Source of the DNA: Peromyscus leucopus
Lineage: Eukaryota; Chordata; Mammalia; Rodentia; Cricetidae
DNA: 64,000 nt
Reading direction: 5' to 3'
Assembly (NCBI RefSeq): GCF_004664715.2
Contig: NC_051069.1
Coordinates: forward strand, 13,330,226-13,394,225
The notes under the pieces are model-generated. The model was not told the origin of the DNA and searched no databases. It was given only the letters and a program-made list of their open reading frames with translations. Position 1 is the stretch's first letter. The number at the start of each line of letters is the position of its first letter. The position numbers and the translations under genes are program-made. This document shows positions 44,399 to 56,104 of this stretch, piece by piece.

Positions 44399-44590
44399 TG
44401 GGTCAGTGGGTCTCACACACACTCTCAGGTCTGTGCTAGGCAGTACCCCTCCATACCACCAACTGAACCCAGGCCAACAAGATGAGCATTTAGGAGATCA
44501 CAGGATGAGAAAAAGGAGGTGATGATGTCATAGGTACTGTCGATCTGCTGGGTATGGCAGGCTCTGCTGTTGTGGTAATAAGTCACTGTC
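44396..44590 (-). other. PARP6: PARP6 leader exon carrying the start codon
   Basis: Acceptor TTTCCACAG|G at 44590 and donor CAATG|GTGAGG after 44396. The 195-base exon is 5' UTR apart from the terminal ATG. It holds three short upstream ORFs (44490-44531, 44436-44489, 44425-44454). Confidence 0.8.
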
Positions 44591-45289
44591 CTGTGGAAAG
44601 GAGATTAACAATTGGGTTCACCATTTATTAGCTGGGTAGTATATATACAGGTATATTTTATCCATATATAGTCACATGTAAAGAGGCATAATGCATGCAA
44701 ACACACATACTTTGGTAGTTCTTATCCAAGCTGAAAGCACTACAAGTCGAATATACATTTGTCTAATCCACTGAAAGTTGAAAGTTGGGACTGGAGTAAG
44801 TATCTGCTCTAGTTTACAAGATTAAGGCGAAAAGTAACAGTGGCAGGACCAATCGCTTATGCTTCTGTGTCCAATAAGTTCATTTATGGACAGCTTTCAC
44901 AATACCAATCCTCACCAGCCTTATGAACCAGAACCAGATTCTTTTTAGACTTTGTTCCTATTTTCTCATAATGAGCCATCATCACTTTTTATTTCTTTGC
45001 AGGTGTATTGTATGCAGGCAAATGTATATGCAAGTTGGCTCCCATGGCTGACTCTTGGAGTCTTTCTCCTTCATTTTCTGCCTGACTGAGACAAGATCTA
45101 AGTCTAGCTAGCAGGCTTGCTGAGATCCTATCCCCACATTCCCAAAGCTGGAACATAGCCACTGTGCCCACCTGACATTTATATAAGTTCTGGGGATCTA
45201 AACTCTAGTCCTCACACTTGCATGGCAGGCATTTTAACCAACAAGCCATATCCCTAATCCCTCATTATTGCTTTTAAAACATCAGCTTT

Positions 45290-45410
45290 AGTTAAGCTTG
45301 GTAGTGCACATCCATAGTCCCAGCAATAAGGAGGGGGATCTAGGGTCAGGAAGATAACATGTTTGAGGTCAGCTTGGGCTACATTGAGGACTCTGTCTCA
45401 AAAATAAATT
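45290..45410 (+). repeat. B1-type SINE, degenerate
   Basis: 'agcttggtagtgcacatcca' to 'gaggactctgtctcaaaaat'. Confidence 0.6.
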
Positions 45411-45417
45411 AATTCAA

Positions 45418-45585
45418 GGGGGCTGGAGAGATGGCTTAGTGGTTAAGAGTACTCTTACAAAGGCCCTGAGTTGGGTTTCCAGCACTCACACCAGGCAGCT
45501 CATAACTGCCCATAACTCTAGCTCCAGGGGATTGAACACACATATTCAAAAAATCAAAAGTAAATCTTTGAAAAATAAAAGCAGT
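45418..45585 (+). repeat. B2 SINE
   Basis: 'ggggctggagagatggctta' to 'agtaaatctttgaaaaataa'. Confidence 0.8.
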
Positions 45586-45990
45586 ATTACTAGAAGCCAT
45601 TCTATGACAACCATCTAATGTACGGAGTTCTCAGTAACACTGACGATGCTCTGGTAAACACTGTCTGAGTTAATAGGGTTGTCTTGGAACCTAACCTCCA
45701 CACAGTTATAGTAATAATCAAACAGGCACTCAGAAAAGCACTAAGCTCCTCCCCCACTTCTAATCCTAGAAGACCTTCATCCTGTAACAGGTTATTTTTA
45801 GCCCCACTGAAGCCTTCACTTGCAACATATCAGGAAAAAACACTCAGCTATGAAATTATGAAGGCTTGAATGGTAAAGGATGTCAAAGCTACTATAATAG
45901 TAGGCTTTTAAAGCTTTCTACTGCTCTCTAGATCAGTAGGTCACAAACATTACCTATACATTCCAATCGCCTGGGGAGCTTTCAGCTTAG

Positions 45991-45991
45991 A

Positions 45992-46038
<47 letters not shown>
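45991..46038. repeat. (CA)n microsatellite
   Basis: About 23 CA units. Confidence 0.95.
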
Positions 46039-46039
<1 letters not shown>

Positions 46040-46306
46040 CCCTATCCCATAACCAACTCGTACAGTTTCATAGGAATTAATCATAAAAGTTAAATCAGTT
46101 AAATACTCTCTACTACTAAGCCAAAACTAGGAATCACTATTCTAGTCCTTCCTAGCTCCACATACACCTCAATCTAACCCACTCTACACTACTCAGGGGT
46201 GTTCTTGGTCCTTATTATGATTCCAAACCTTACTTTTCTACATCATTGTAGGCTGGTGTGCCTACAGCATCAGTACTACCTGGGAACTTGTTAAAATGCC
46301 AATTCT

Positions 46307-46459
46307 TTTTTTTTTTTGGTTTTTTTTGAGACAGGGTTTCTCTGTGTAGCTTTGCGCTTTCTGAACTCACTTGGTAGCCAGCTGGCTCGAACTCACAAAG
46401 ATCGCCTGCCTCTGCCTCCCGAGTGCTGGGATTAAAGGCGTGCGCCACCACCGCCCGGC
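46307..46459 (-). repeat. B1 SINE
   Basis: 'gagacagggtttctctgtgt' to 'aaaggcgtgcgccaccaccg'. The 12-base 'aaaatgccaatt' before it recurs just after it (46463-46474), a target-site duplication. Confidence 0.9.
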
Positions 46460-46984
46460 CTTAAAATGCCAATTCTTAACCCTCACCCTGAGATTTAGTG
46501 AAGTAGAAAAACCAGGGCTGGAACTCAGTGATGTTTTAACAAGCCCTAAAGTTATTATGCTGCATGATAAAATTTGAGAACTAGGTCACTGCATCTTTCA
46601 AGGGTCTGTCATTTCTTCTCAGATACCAAGTTAAACCCAGTAATTGGTCCAGTGTGTGGCTATAAAACACAACACCAAAGCAAACTCTACATAGCAGTCC
46701 TTGAGCTGACAGTACTACCTCACTGATCAAAAAACAATATGCAAAAGTCAATTACAACTGAAGTTCTTAGAGACCAGATAACCTGGTATCTGGTAAGTGC
46801 TTTGAAATCTACTGCGGGGATGAGTATGAGCAGAATACAATTATATGTATGAAAAACTCAATGTTTTGTAGGTCGACTAGAGTTTTATTTTTAATTTTAG
46901 AAATTAAGTACTACCCCAGTTCCAAATAAAATAAGTGGGAAAACAGATGAAATAAATTTTGCAAATTGTTGATAACTTTGAGTC

Positions 46985-47059
46985 AGACATGTCTTTAATC
47001 CCAGCATTCCAGAGGCAAGTGGATCTCTTTGAGTTCTCAGCCAGTCTGGTGCTATGTCT

Positions 47060-47060
<1 letters not shown>
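46985..47060 (+). repeat. B1 SINE fragment
   Basis: 'gacatgtctttaatcccagc' to 'tggtgctatgtctc', running into a long A tract. Confidence 0.7.

Positions 47061-47100
<40 letters not shown>
47060..47100. repeat. Poly-A tract (about 41 bases)
   Basis: Uninterrupted A-run forming the tail of the preceding B1. Confidence 0.95.
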
Positions 47101-47103
<3 letters not shown>

Positions 47104-47119
47104 GGTAACTGATGATGCT

Positions 47120-47162
47120 GAGGAATGCTGGGATTAAAGGTATATGCCACCACTGCCTGGCG
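47120..47162 (-). repeat. B1 SINE tail fragment
   Basis: 'ggaatgctgggattaaaggt' then 'atatgccaccactgcctggc', the 5' end of a reverse-oriented B1. Confidence 0.65.
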
Positions 47163-47507
47163 GAGATGGTTATCTAGTGGCTAGCTCTGCCCTCTGATCT
47201 TTTCAGGCAAGCTTTATTTGTTAAAGCACAAACAAAGTAACACCACACAAGGGTTTCTTATACTTCTTGGTTTTTGGTATACAGTTGGAAAACTGCAATT
47301 TAAAATCAAAGGCTCTCCCTAGAAAGTCAACTCTACACATTAACAGGAAGATTCCCCTCGTCTCCCTGCTGTTCTTCAAACACAGCAAGCATAGTCCCAC
47401 TACACAGCCTTGTTTTTACTGTTCTTCCCTTTTAGGATCCCATTTTAGATATCCACACGCTGGTCAAAGGTCACCTTAAATACCCTATAAAAAATACCTG
47501 CACTAAC

Positions 47508-47650
47508 AGGCGGCAGTGGCACACGCCTTTGATCCCAGCACTTGGGAGGCAGAGCTAAGCAGATCTCTGTGAGTTCGAGGCCAGCCTGGGCTACAGAGCA
47601 AGATTCAGGACAGGCTCCAAAACAACATGCAGAAACCCTGTCTAGGGGAA
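47508..47650 (+). repeat. B1 SINE
   Basis: 'aggcggcagtggcacacgcc' to 'gcagaaaccctgtctagggg'. Confidence 0.85.
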
Positions 47651-47682
47651 AAACAAACAAATCCACTAAAAAATTAGTTACA

Positions 47683-47714
<32 letters not shown>
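47683..47714. repeat. (AAT)n microsatellite
   Basis: About ten AAT units. Confidence 0.95.
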
Positions 47715-47716
<2 letters not shown>

Positions 47717-49322
47717 ATATATCAGCATTCCCTATCCCTCTCCAATTATTTCCTTCCCCACACTCTGACTACTCTAACATACATTTGTCTCTTGCCAGAC
47801 TAAAAGCTCTATAAGCAAAGATTTTTACTGTTTTCACTGTTCTCAGCCTCTACAACACATTTACTGAATTAGTGAATGATCCCTCAGCTATGTACCCAAG
47901 CTAAATAGGAGATAAACATAAGAACTTAAACATTGCTTCTATACATCAACAACCACCACAAAATGCTTTTTAAAAGTCAAGACGTCCTTCACCTTCAAGA
48001 GCAGCCGAGAAGCAAATTATGAAGTTCTGGGGACTGGAGGTTTTTTTTTTTTTTTTTTTTTTGAGATTTGAAAATAAACAGTCAAGTGCTGATATGGACG
48101 ACCATGGAGGAACACAGAGGGAAGGAAGCACTACTGTCCAGGGGTGAGCAGCTTAGGCTACAAGTGCCAACTTTTTCAAAGGTCTTTCACCGAAGAAGTC
48201 AAGAAAAAGTGAGCATCTTTTCAACGTTTGCTGCTTGGCTTCTGCTATTAAAAGGAGAGGGAAAAAAAATCAGTTTTTCCAAGGAAAAGACGGTTATGAA
48301 ATGACCAACTTTTCAAACCAGGATGTTTTAGTGAAAGAGACTTGAACCCTCGACTCTAAATACTCTGCCCTTAGGGATGGAGAGCAGATTTAAAAGCTGG
48401 AGAGTGGAAAGAGGCAGGTGGTGGGTCATGGAATTCACAGACACTAAAGAAGAGGGGGCCAAAAGATGACCTAGTTCAAAGTTTTCATGTTATATATTTA
48501 ATACTCCAACCTAGGGAAGTCACATAACTTGCACAGGGAACTCGAACATTTGATAGGCCCTAAATATATCCATTTTTCATGTGATGAGGCAGTAACTAAT
48601 GCAGGGGTTAATGCACTAAGAGAAGAAAAAAGAGCTGGAACCTTTCAAGAGGAGCTGGGCCAAAGAGAGACTATCAGAGTCACCAGAGAAGAGTGCTGTT
48701 ACGCTCAGTGTTTGTTTATTCTGGGTGATGGCAGCCTGCGCACACGCTTGATCTATTTCTACTAGATTCTGCCAAAGGTGAATAATCCATCCTCAGGACG
48801 ACTCACAAAAGGTCTTTTTCTCTAGGTCCACAGGCATTTTTCAGAGTGACCATTTGACATCTACCAAGGCAGAGAAGCCTCTGATCTCAACGTCTACACG
48901 CTGGGCTCGACTCCCAGCTCTGTGTGCTAGGAGAGGAAAACTCCAACACGAGTGACAGAAGGACTAAGCTACTGAACAAAAGGGCGAAGCCGGGCGCGGA
49001 GGGGCGCGGAGGGGCGCTTCCCGGGGGCCAGCGCTAACCCGGGCACCCGCGGAGCCAGAGGGCTGGGATGCTCGCGAGGACACCTGCGCTGGGAGGGCTG
49101 CGCCTGAGGCCTCTGCTCCAGACGTCCCCCGTAGGCCCCCAGCCCCGGCCTTCCCCGTTAAGAAGCCGTCTGCGGCTCACCGCCGCCAGCCGCCCGGGCG
49201 AGCGAAGCCTGTCATCTCGCCCCTCACTCGGTCCCTCGAGCAGGGCGGACCCCGCCCGCCGCCCGGCCAGCCCGCCCCATCCCGCGCAAACCTCCCCACC
49301 CGCCAGCCTACAGAGTACTCAC

Positions 49323-49470
49323 AGCGACCCCGGGCCGCGCGCGGCCGCCGCGGAGGGGACGAGCGGCCCGGGACGCCCCGCGGGGGCGGAGCGGCAGAGG
49401 CCAAGGGGCGGGGACCGAGGCGGGCGGGCGAGGTCGCGCACCCACGCCTCGGCGTGCCGTCCCGGGCACG
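49323..49470 (-). other. PARP6: PARP6 non-coding first exon
   Basis: Ends at a good donor, GTCGCT|GTGAGT (exon end 49323, intron from 49322). The 5' limit is a guess within the CpG island, near the NRF1-type site. No ATG context suggests coding. Confidence 0.6.
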
Positions 49471-49481
49471 CTGGGCCCCTC

Positions 49482-49490
49482 TGCGCATGC
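49482..49490. promoter_or_regulatory. NRF1-type site TGCGCATGC
   Basis: Near-perfect half-palindromic NRF1 motif just upstream of the presumed PARP6 first exon. Confidence 0.4.
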
Positions 49491-49512
49491 TCGGGGGGAA
49501 AGACGCTGCGGT

Positions 49513-49518
49513 CACGTG
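49513..49518. promoter_or_regulatory. CACGTG (GTCACGTG) E-box in PARP6 promoter
   Basis: GTCACGTG matches USF and TFE/MITF-type sites. It lies just upstream of the first exon inside the CpG island. Confidence 0.4.
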
Positions 49519-49999
49519 CCTGGCTTCCGACCAACCGCCGTGCAAGCTGAACCTGGGCGTGTCCCCGCCCCGGGACGCCGGCCTGGGCGCGCGTGCGCAG
49601 TGACGGATAGATGAGGGCGTGAAGGAGCGAGTGGGTGGCGCCTGTGCCTTGGGTCCCAGAGGGCTAGTGAGAAAGAGGCGCTCCGGGTTCGCCAAAAAAA
49701 TAATGGTTTTCTTTGTCGCCTCGTGTGGTTGGGAGGACTGCGGAAGGACAGCAATCTAGATTGTCTATCTAGAGATACCGAGGCGTCCCCTTGGTGCAGG
49801 TTGAAGCCAGGCAATAAAAAAAAAAGAAATAAAAAATAAAGATTCTCAAATCTGACTCGCCCCCATGCATACTTCCTCGGTGTGCTGGAATCTGCCTGGC
49901 CTCCGGGACTAACACCCTTGGGAGGCTCAGGGCACTTAGTAGAGTGCTTGCCCAGCATGCACACGCAGAGCCTTGGTTTATGCACACCCGTGTAAATCC

Positions 50000-50115
50000 T
50001 GTGTGATGCGGCAGGCCTGTAACCTCAGCGTCCAGGAAGTTGAGGCAGAAAAATTAAGTTATCCTCAGCTACATAACAAATTCAAGGCCAGCCTGGGATA
50101 TATGAGAGCATCTCA
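50000..50115 (+). repeat. B1-type SINE, degenerate
   Basis: 'gatgcggcaggcctgtaacc' and 'ttcaaggccagcctgggata'. Confidence 0.6.
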
Positions 50116-50137
50116 AAAGTTAATTAAATGAAGATTT

Positions 50138-50362
50138 TAGTGGGGGGCGGAAGAGATGGCCTCCGCAATTAGGAGCCATAGTTTCACTTGCCCAGGACCT
50201 GGGTTCGGTTCCCAGCACCCACGTAGCAGTTCACAATAATCTGTAACTACAGTTCCAGGGGATCTGACACCCTCTTTTGGCCATTATGGGCACGAAGAAC
50301 CAGTGTGATACACATACAAACACTCATTCATATAAAATAAAATAAATCTTTAAAAAAAATTA
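50138..50362 (+). repeat. B2/B3-type SINE
   Basis: 'gggcggaagagatggcctcc' to 'aaataaaataaatctttaaa'. Confidence 0.75.
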
Positions 50363-50859
50363 AGTGATTTATGTGAGAGAAAAGCTTAGTTTGAGCACTT
50401 GGGATTTTTCACTGGGTTCTAGATTTTCTCCTCGCCTACTCATGATTCCTGTGTGGATATAGCAAAAGGCCCCAGGAAGCTGACTGCTAACAAGCTTCGA
50501 TATTTGTTACACTGTAGTAACTGAAAAAAAAAAAAACAAAAACGAGGGCTCTGTTTCAGTCTTAGAGTGCAAAGGTTCATAGTAGTTCAGAAGGGTTTGC
50601 CCTACTCATGACCAAGGGTCACGTAGTCTTCCGAGAGCCACGCACTGTGGAAATGTGCTCACCACAGTGTTTTAAGACAACACAAGAGTTTGGTCCCGCG
50701 AATAAAAAGTCAAACTCCCAAACCGTACAGCCCCCAGGATTCCTTCTCTAGCCCCTCCCCTCTCATGCTCACGTACTCACGGTGAATATCAACTGCTTCA
50801 TAGATTATTATGATCTTCCTGGCTTCCTATGCACACATATCCTTGTCAGTTACCCCTCC

Positions 50860-50863
<4 letters not shown>

Positions 50864-50920
<57 letters not shown>
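50864..50920. repeat. (GT)n microsatellite
   Basis: About 28 GT units, then GC-containing 'gcccgtgcccgcacgtgcgt'. Confidence 0.95.
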
Positions 50921-50922
<2 letters not shown>

Positions 50923-50959
50923 CCGTGCCCGCACGTGCGTGTACTCGACCTTCCTTGTT

Positions 50960-51085
50960 GAGACAAGGTCTCCCATTGAAAGTGAAGCTCTTCAATTGAC
51001 TGGTATTCAGTAGACTGGTTGGCCAGGGATCCTCCTGTCTCTGTGCTGGGATTGCACATGGTACACCACACCTCGCTTTTTACAT
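50960..51085 (-). repeat. B1/B4-type SINE, degenerate
   Basis: 'gttgagacaaggtctcccat' and 'tgctgggattgcacatggta'. Confidence 0.45.
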
Positions 51086-51699
51086 GGGTCCTGAGGATCT
51101 GAACTTGAATCTTCATGCTCTCATGGCAATCTTTTACCCAGTCATCTCTCCAGGACCACATCAGTCAGCATGATCTCAGTTTTGTCAATATGTGCTGTGG
51201 AATACTCTCCTCTGACTCTATTAGCCATTACCATTCATCAGAGAAGCAGTGTTTCCCACAAGTGACCCTCACAAGATTGGGTCTGTTGATGTCTCTTCAT
51301 AGAAAGAGGGAGTGAGGAGGGCCATTCGACCCTCACTGGAGATTCCAGACATTTCCTCTTGTGCCTCCCTCCAGCACCACGTCTTCTCAGCCACTATGGA
51401 CTGGAAACTTGTCTGAAATCATGAGCCAGACAAATCTTTTCTTCCAGGTGTCTTTTCTGTCAGGTATTTTAGCATAGCTTCAAGAAAAGTGACTGATCCA
51501 CTGGTGGAGGAAATCACCCAGTTCTACGGACTTGAGCTTGTGCGTAGACATCATTTTTGGTTAGTCCAGCTCCGGAGCCCATTCTTCGGGAATTATGGTT
51601 TCCACAGCTGTGCTTGAGATCCACAGGCTCCCTACATGTTTCCTGAGACGAATGGCGCCTAAATTGCAATTAATTGAACCGTGAGTGGATTCCTAGTCC

Positions 51700-52262
51700 A
51701 AGCTGTAGACCAGGCTTTCTCTTTTGGGCCACCAACCAGCTCCCAAATCAGGACACAGAGATTTACTATTAGTCTTGAATGTTCGGCCTAGCTTAGGTAT
51801 GATTTTGGCTAGCTCTTTTAATTCAAATAAACCTGTTTCTCTTTATCTATATTTTTGCCTTGGGACTTTTTACCTTTTCTTACTTTCTTGCTGTCTCTAT
51901 GTCTGGTTGACTGCTGGCTGCTTGGCTTGTGGCCCCAGGGGCCTCCCTCCTCTCCTACTCCTTCTCTCATTCCCCTTCTCTTGAACCTAGATTTCTCCTC
52001 CTATTTATTCTCTCTGCCAGCCAGCCTCGCCTATCCCTCTTCTGCCTAGCTACTGGCCATTCAGCTCTTTATTAGGCCAATCAGGAGCCTTAGGCAGGCA
52101 AGGTGAAATAGATGCAACACATCTTTACATAATTAAACACACATCCTTACATCATTAAACAAATACATCATAAATAAATGTAACACACCTTTACACAGTT
52201 AAAATAATAGCCCACAGCATAAACAAATGTGACACATCTTTGCCCAGTTAATATGTCACAAC
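51700..52262 (+). mobile_element. LTR-like rodent repeat (solo LTR?)
   Basis: Contains 'ggccaccaaccagctcccaa', 'ggctactggccattcag'-type sequence, 'ctctttattaggccaatcag' and A/C-rich 'aacacatctttacataatta' repeats. This looks like a dispersed element I associate with cricetid genomes. The 3' part has a repeated 'acacatctttacat' unit. No coding capacity. Confidence 0.5.
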
Positions 52263-52554
52263 ACTGCTGTGTTAAACAGATTGTTTGGGGATTGTGAGAC
52301 TGGAGCTGAGAGATTAAGATTCTAATTGGACATCATCTGATCTACTCTGAGGAATGAGAATAGAGGAAGACAAACTACCAAAGAGAATGAAGGAAGAGAG
52401 GCAGAGAATACTATTCTCAAGTTCCTGGCAGCTTCCCCGCCCTTTCTGAGAACCTCCGAACTCTGACCTGGAAGGGGATGTCTATGAATCATTCTATCTA
52501 GACTAAATTGCTTGTGCACAATACACTTACTACAAATTCACAGCCACCCCCTCT

Positions 52555-52678
52555 CTTAAGATAGGGTTTCATGTGGCCCCAGCTGACCTTGAACTCCCTA
52601 CGTAGCCCCAGAGCTTCTGATCTTTCTGCCTCCATTACCTGAGTTCTGGGATTACAGGCATATGCCATCACATCTGTT
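52555..52678 (-). repeat. B1-type SINE, degenerate
   Basis: 'aagatagggtttcatgtggc' to 'tctgggattacaggcatatg'. Confidence 0.65.
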
Positions 52679-53117
52679 TTGTGTAGTGCTAGGGACCAAC
52701 CCCAAAGGCTTTGTGCACACTGGGCAAGCACTCTAACAAATGGGCTCCAGCCCCTGCCCTCATAGTCTTTTCAACAGAATCTTTGGATCCAGCTGTCCTT
52801 CTGTCCTTCAGCTTTCCTCACCTACCCCCATTCTGCTTCACAGCAGAGAAAATGAAGGCGAGGAGGGAGCTGCTTCATTTTGTGCTTACACCCAAATGGT
52901 CATTCTCTCTCATCCTTCCACTTGAGCTGGGGCAGAGACTCCCTTGTAAGCCCAGGCTATCCTTTCACTGTATCCTGTATTTCACTCATTTTTGCCACAT
53001 CGGGAACTTTGCTCCTTCACTTATTCCTTCTCCTTTATGTAAATTCAACTTTTTCTTCTCTCCTACTCTTTGATCTCAGCACATAAATATGATAAACTAG
53101 CTCAGTATTTTTAAAAA

Positions 53118-53119
<2 letters not shown>

Positions 53120-53162
<43 letters not shown>

Positions 53163-53192
53163 CTCTCGTGTGCATGTGCGCGCGCGCGCTCA
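53120..53192. repeat. (GT)n with GC alternating tracts
   Basis: GT repeats pass into 'gcgcgcgcgctctcgtgtgc' and then 'atgtgcgcgcgcgcgctcat'. Confidence 0.95.
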
Positions 53193-53329
53193 TGAAGGCC
53201 AGAAGAGAGTATAAGATGCCTAGAACTGAAGTTCCGGATGGTTGTGAACCACTTGTCATGGATGCTCCTTTGAAAGAGCAGCCAGCACCAGCTCCCTACT
53301 CCAGTCTTTTTTTTAAAAATTCAACTTTA

Positions 53330-53430
53330 GCCAGGTGCTCATGCCTGTAATCTCAACACTTGGAAGCTGAGGCAGAAAGATCACCATGAGTTTGAGGCCA
53401 GTCTGGTCTATAGAGGCCCTGTCTCAAAAA
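53330..53430 (+). repeat. B1-type SINE, degenerate
   Basis: 'ccaggtgctcatgcctgtaa' to 'gaggccctgtctcaaaaaag'. Confidence 0.65.
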
Positions 53431-54254
53431 AGTAAACAATAAAAAAATAAATAAATTAGAACCCAGTTTTAATCTCATACACTATTGGTTTTTGCTGCAC
53501 AAGAAAGATGATGTCTGGAGGTTGGAGCATGAAAATCCTGAGATTTTCAACAGAACCCAAACAGTATAATTTTGCTGCCTTAAGCCATCAATCCAGACTG
53601 CCAAGACTAAAATAATTGTGCATGTTATTAATGATGAAAGTCAAATTCTCTTTCCTAATCTTTTTTTCACTTTCATATGTATGTTATGAAGTGTGTGTAT
53701 ACGAACATTTGTATGTGTAGGGGCACACATGTATACGTGTATATGAGGATGCCATAGGTTAATGCTGTGAATTCTCCACCATTTCTCTTCTGTCGGGTCT
53801 AAAAGAAACCCGGGACAAATGGCTAATGGTGGTGCCCATGAGCACCAAAGCACGTGCTGGCCTCTAGGCTCTCTCAGCAAGTACCTGGTCCTGGCATCCT
53901 GGGGTCCTGGCTCCTGCAGTTCCTCTCACCCCACCTCCTATCCTAGACTTCTCCAGTTCACAGGCTCTCCCCCCCCCTGCTTCTCATTCCTGGGTAACTG
54001 TGCCATTTGGGCCATGGCCTCTCTTGCCCTTCTCTCTTGGTCCTCCTCTCTCCCTGCCTATCTCTCATGTTCATGGTCATGTTTGGTCTACTACTTTCTC
54101 TCCCTGCTCTGGACTCTTCCAGATGCCGCTGGCTGTACTCACCCTGATCTCTACATTGAAAACCTTCTCCTCAGTCACACCTTGGGGTGCCCATGTCCCC
54201 ACACTGAGGCAACATCTCTCAACCAAACTCAAAGCTTGATGGTGCGGCTAGGCT

Positions 54255-54415
54255 CCCCAGGCAGCTTGCTCAGGAGATCTTCTGTCTCTATCCTGAGGCT
54301 GAAATTACAGCAGTCCACCACCTGGCTTTTTATGGTAGGTGCTGGGGATCCAAACTCTGGTCTTCATGCCTGTGCATCAAGCACTTTAACTACTGAGCCA
54401 CCTCTCCAGCCTTCT
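54255..54415 (-). repeat. B1/B2-type SINE remnants, reverse
   Basis: 'aggtgctggggatccaaact' and 'taactactgagccacctctc' mark a reverse B2/B4-like copy. Confidence 0.6.
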
Positions 54416-55814
54416 TTCCCCAAATCTAAAGGCAGCGAGAACACACAGACTGAAATGGGAAGGAAATCCAGGAAATGCTGGAATTTCCAGGGAAAAAAAA
54501 AGAGAGAGAGAGAGATAATCCTGATCATCAAAACCACACTTAAGTACTTCTTTCCTCTTCCAAGTTAAGATGCATTTGGCTTGGAACTCAGTGCTAGGGT
54601 TCTGGTGTTTGGCTGTCAACCCTGTGTAAGGCACTGGGCACAAACTTCATGCACCTTCTTGGACCCCATAGCTACCTCCCTCTTTCTTGGTGGGAGGCAC
54701 CTGACCATGCCAAATAGCATCTCTACTTCTCCATCTTTGGCCTTCCCAACACCCAGGGGGCAAAAGATGCACCTGGTAAGTACCTGAGAGTTGTTTTGTG
54801 GGGTGTGCCTTGGCCAGTGGAAAATAACGGATGAGGAGGGGGTGCAGATGGAAAATCCTCTTGGCGAACTACTCCACAATGCAGCGTCTCCTTGCAATAC
54901 CAAATGCTTGGGAGCAAGGCTGGCACTGCCCGTGACCAGTGCTTTCTTCACCTCTTATGTAGAGCAGTTGCCAGCACAGTGCTACATCATCCTCCAACTG
55001 CCTCCTGTCCCTCTCCACCCACCGCCCCACCCCCCCCACCCTGGGTTTCCACACTCAAGTCATTTCATCTTTGCCCAGAGTCTGCTTTCCGGAGGACCTG
55101 AGTTAAGATATAGAGACATAATAAAGTCCTCATCTCAGCGCTGGGGCCTAACCATGAGTAGCTGATGTTCCTATTCAACTACAATTAATCTTGCCTGGGT
55201 AGCTGGCTTTCTGTTGGGGGTCCGGGAGCCAAGGTGGCTATGTCAGGCCATTTGTGAACTACTTACCTGGAAGATGAGGCTCATTCCAAAGGCTTTCTTC
55301 CCGAGTCCCTAAATTTCCTGTTGAGCACCAAAGGCATCTCTGGGGAACGCTAGACTCAGTTTTCAGTCTATCGTGATAAGCTGGGTAAGTAAGGTCTGTA
55401 AAAATGTGACCGATTATGTGCCATGTGTCAACTCAGAGAAGGGCAGAAGAGAAAGATCCAAGCTGCAGGCTGGGAGCCAGCGACCTGGCATGCCTGGCTC
55501 TGAGCTTATTAAGCCCAAAGAATACCAGGCTGTGTCATATACAAACATACTGGTCATCGTGGAGGCCCAGAGGCCACAAGCAGACTATTGAGTTCCTGCT
55601 TAGCTTGGCTTTGTCATGATGGATGCTACAGCCTTAGGACAATGGGTGCCCAAAGTCTATGGCTGAAGCTAGAAAGGAGCAAGGAGATCCCTGAGTCTCT
55701 GTGACGTAATGCTTTCTTTTGTAGAGTATCCCATGGGTGCTCTGCTGCACTGAGGTAGGGGTGAGCCTCCAGATATGAGCAGAGCACATAGTGGCATAGC
55801 CAGAGTTGTTTCTG

Positions 55815-55935
55815 CCTCAGCATATATGTGTATGTATGTATACATGAATAATATGTGTACATGTACAATACAGGTACATATAGTGTATATGTATATATAT
55901 ATCATATATACACACATACATATATAATATATATT
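55815..55935. repeat. AT-rich (TATG)/(CATA) simple repeat
   Basis: 'gcatatatgtgtatgtatgt' to 'acatacatatataatatata'. Confidence 0.85.
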
Positions 55936-56083
55936 GGTTTTTCTAGACAGGGTTTCTCTGTGTAACAGCCTTGGCTGTCCTGGAACTCACTTTGTAGACC
56001 AAGCTGGCCTCAAACACACAGAGATCCACCTGCCTCTGCCTCCCAAGTGCTGGGATTAAAGGTGTGCACTACCATCACCCAGC
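55936..56083 (-). repeat. B1 SINE
   Basis: 'ttctagacagggtttctctg' to 'aaaggtgtgcactaccatca'. Confidence 0.85.
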
Positions 56084-56104
56084 TCTGTGTGTGTGTGTAT
56101 AGTT

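Larger units (their letters stand above)
44591..49322 (-). other. PARP6: PARP6 first intron
   Basis: About 4.7 kb between the promoter exon and the start-codon exon. It contains SINEs, two microsatellites, a 41-base A-run and unique sequence. A further non-coding exon cannot be excluded, but none stands out. Confidence 0.7.
48960..49620. promoter_or_regulatory. PARP6: CpG island at the PARP6 promoter
   Basis: Dense CpG, GC-box-like sequence and no TATA box. Contains CACGTG at 49513-49518 and a TGCGCATGC (NRF1-type) site at 49482-49490. The PARP6 first exon lies inside. No exon is seen on the opposite strand, so I do not call it bidirectional. Confidence 0.8.

Noticed and set aside
48960..49620. 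Possible bidirectional promoter at the PARP6 island
   Set aside because: No exon with a good donor was seen on the plus strand to the right of the island.
49068..49985. Open frames of 157-172 codons on both strands at the PARP6 promoter
   Set aside because: Same GC effect. The PARP6 first exon is non-coding here and the frames match nothing known.
53819..54568. Longest open frame in the window (249 codons, plus strand)
   Set aside because: Its 3' third runs through a reverse SINE, its composition is Ser/Pro/Leu-rich low complexity, and it has no recognisable domain or splice context.
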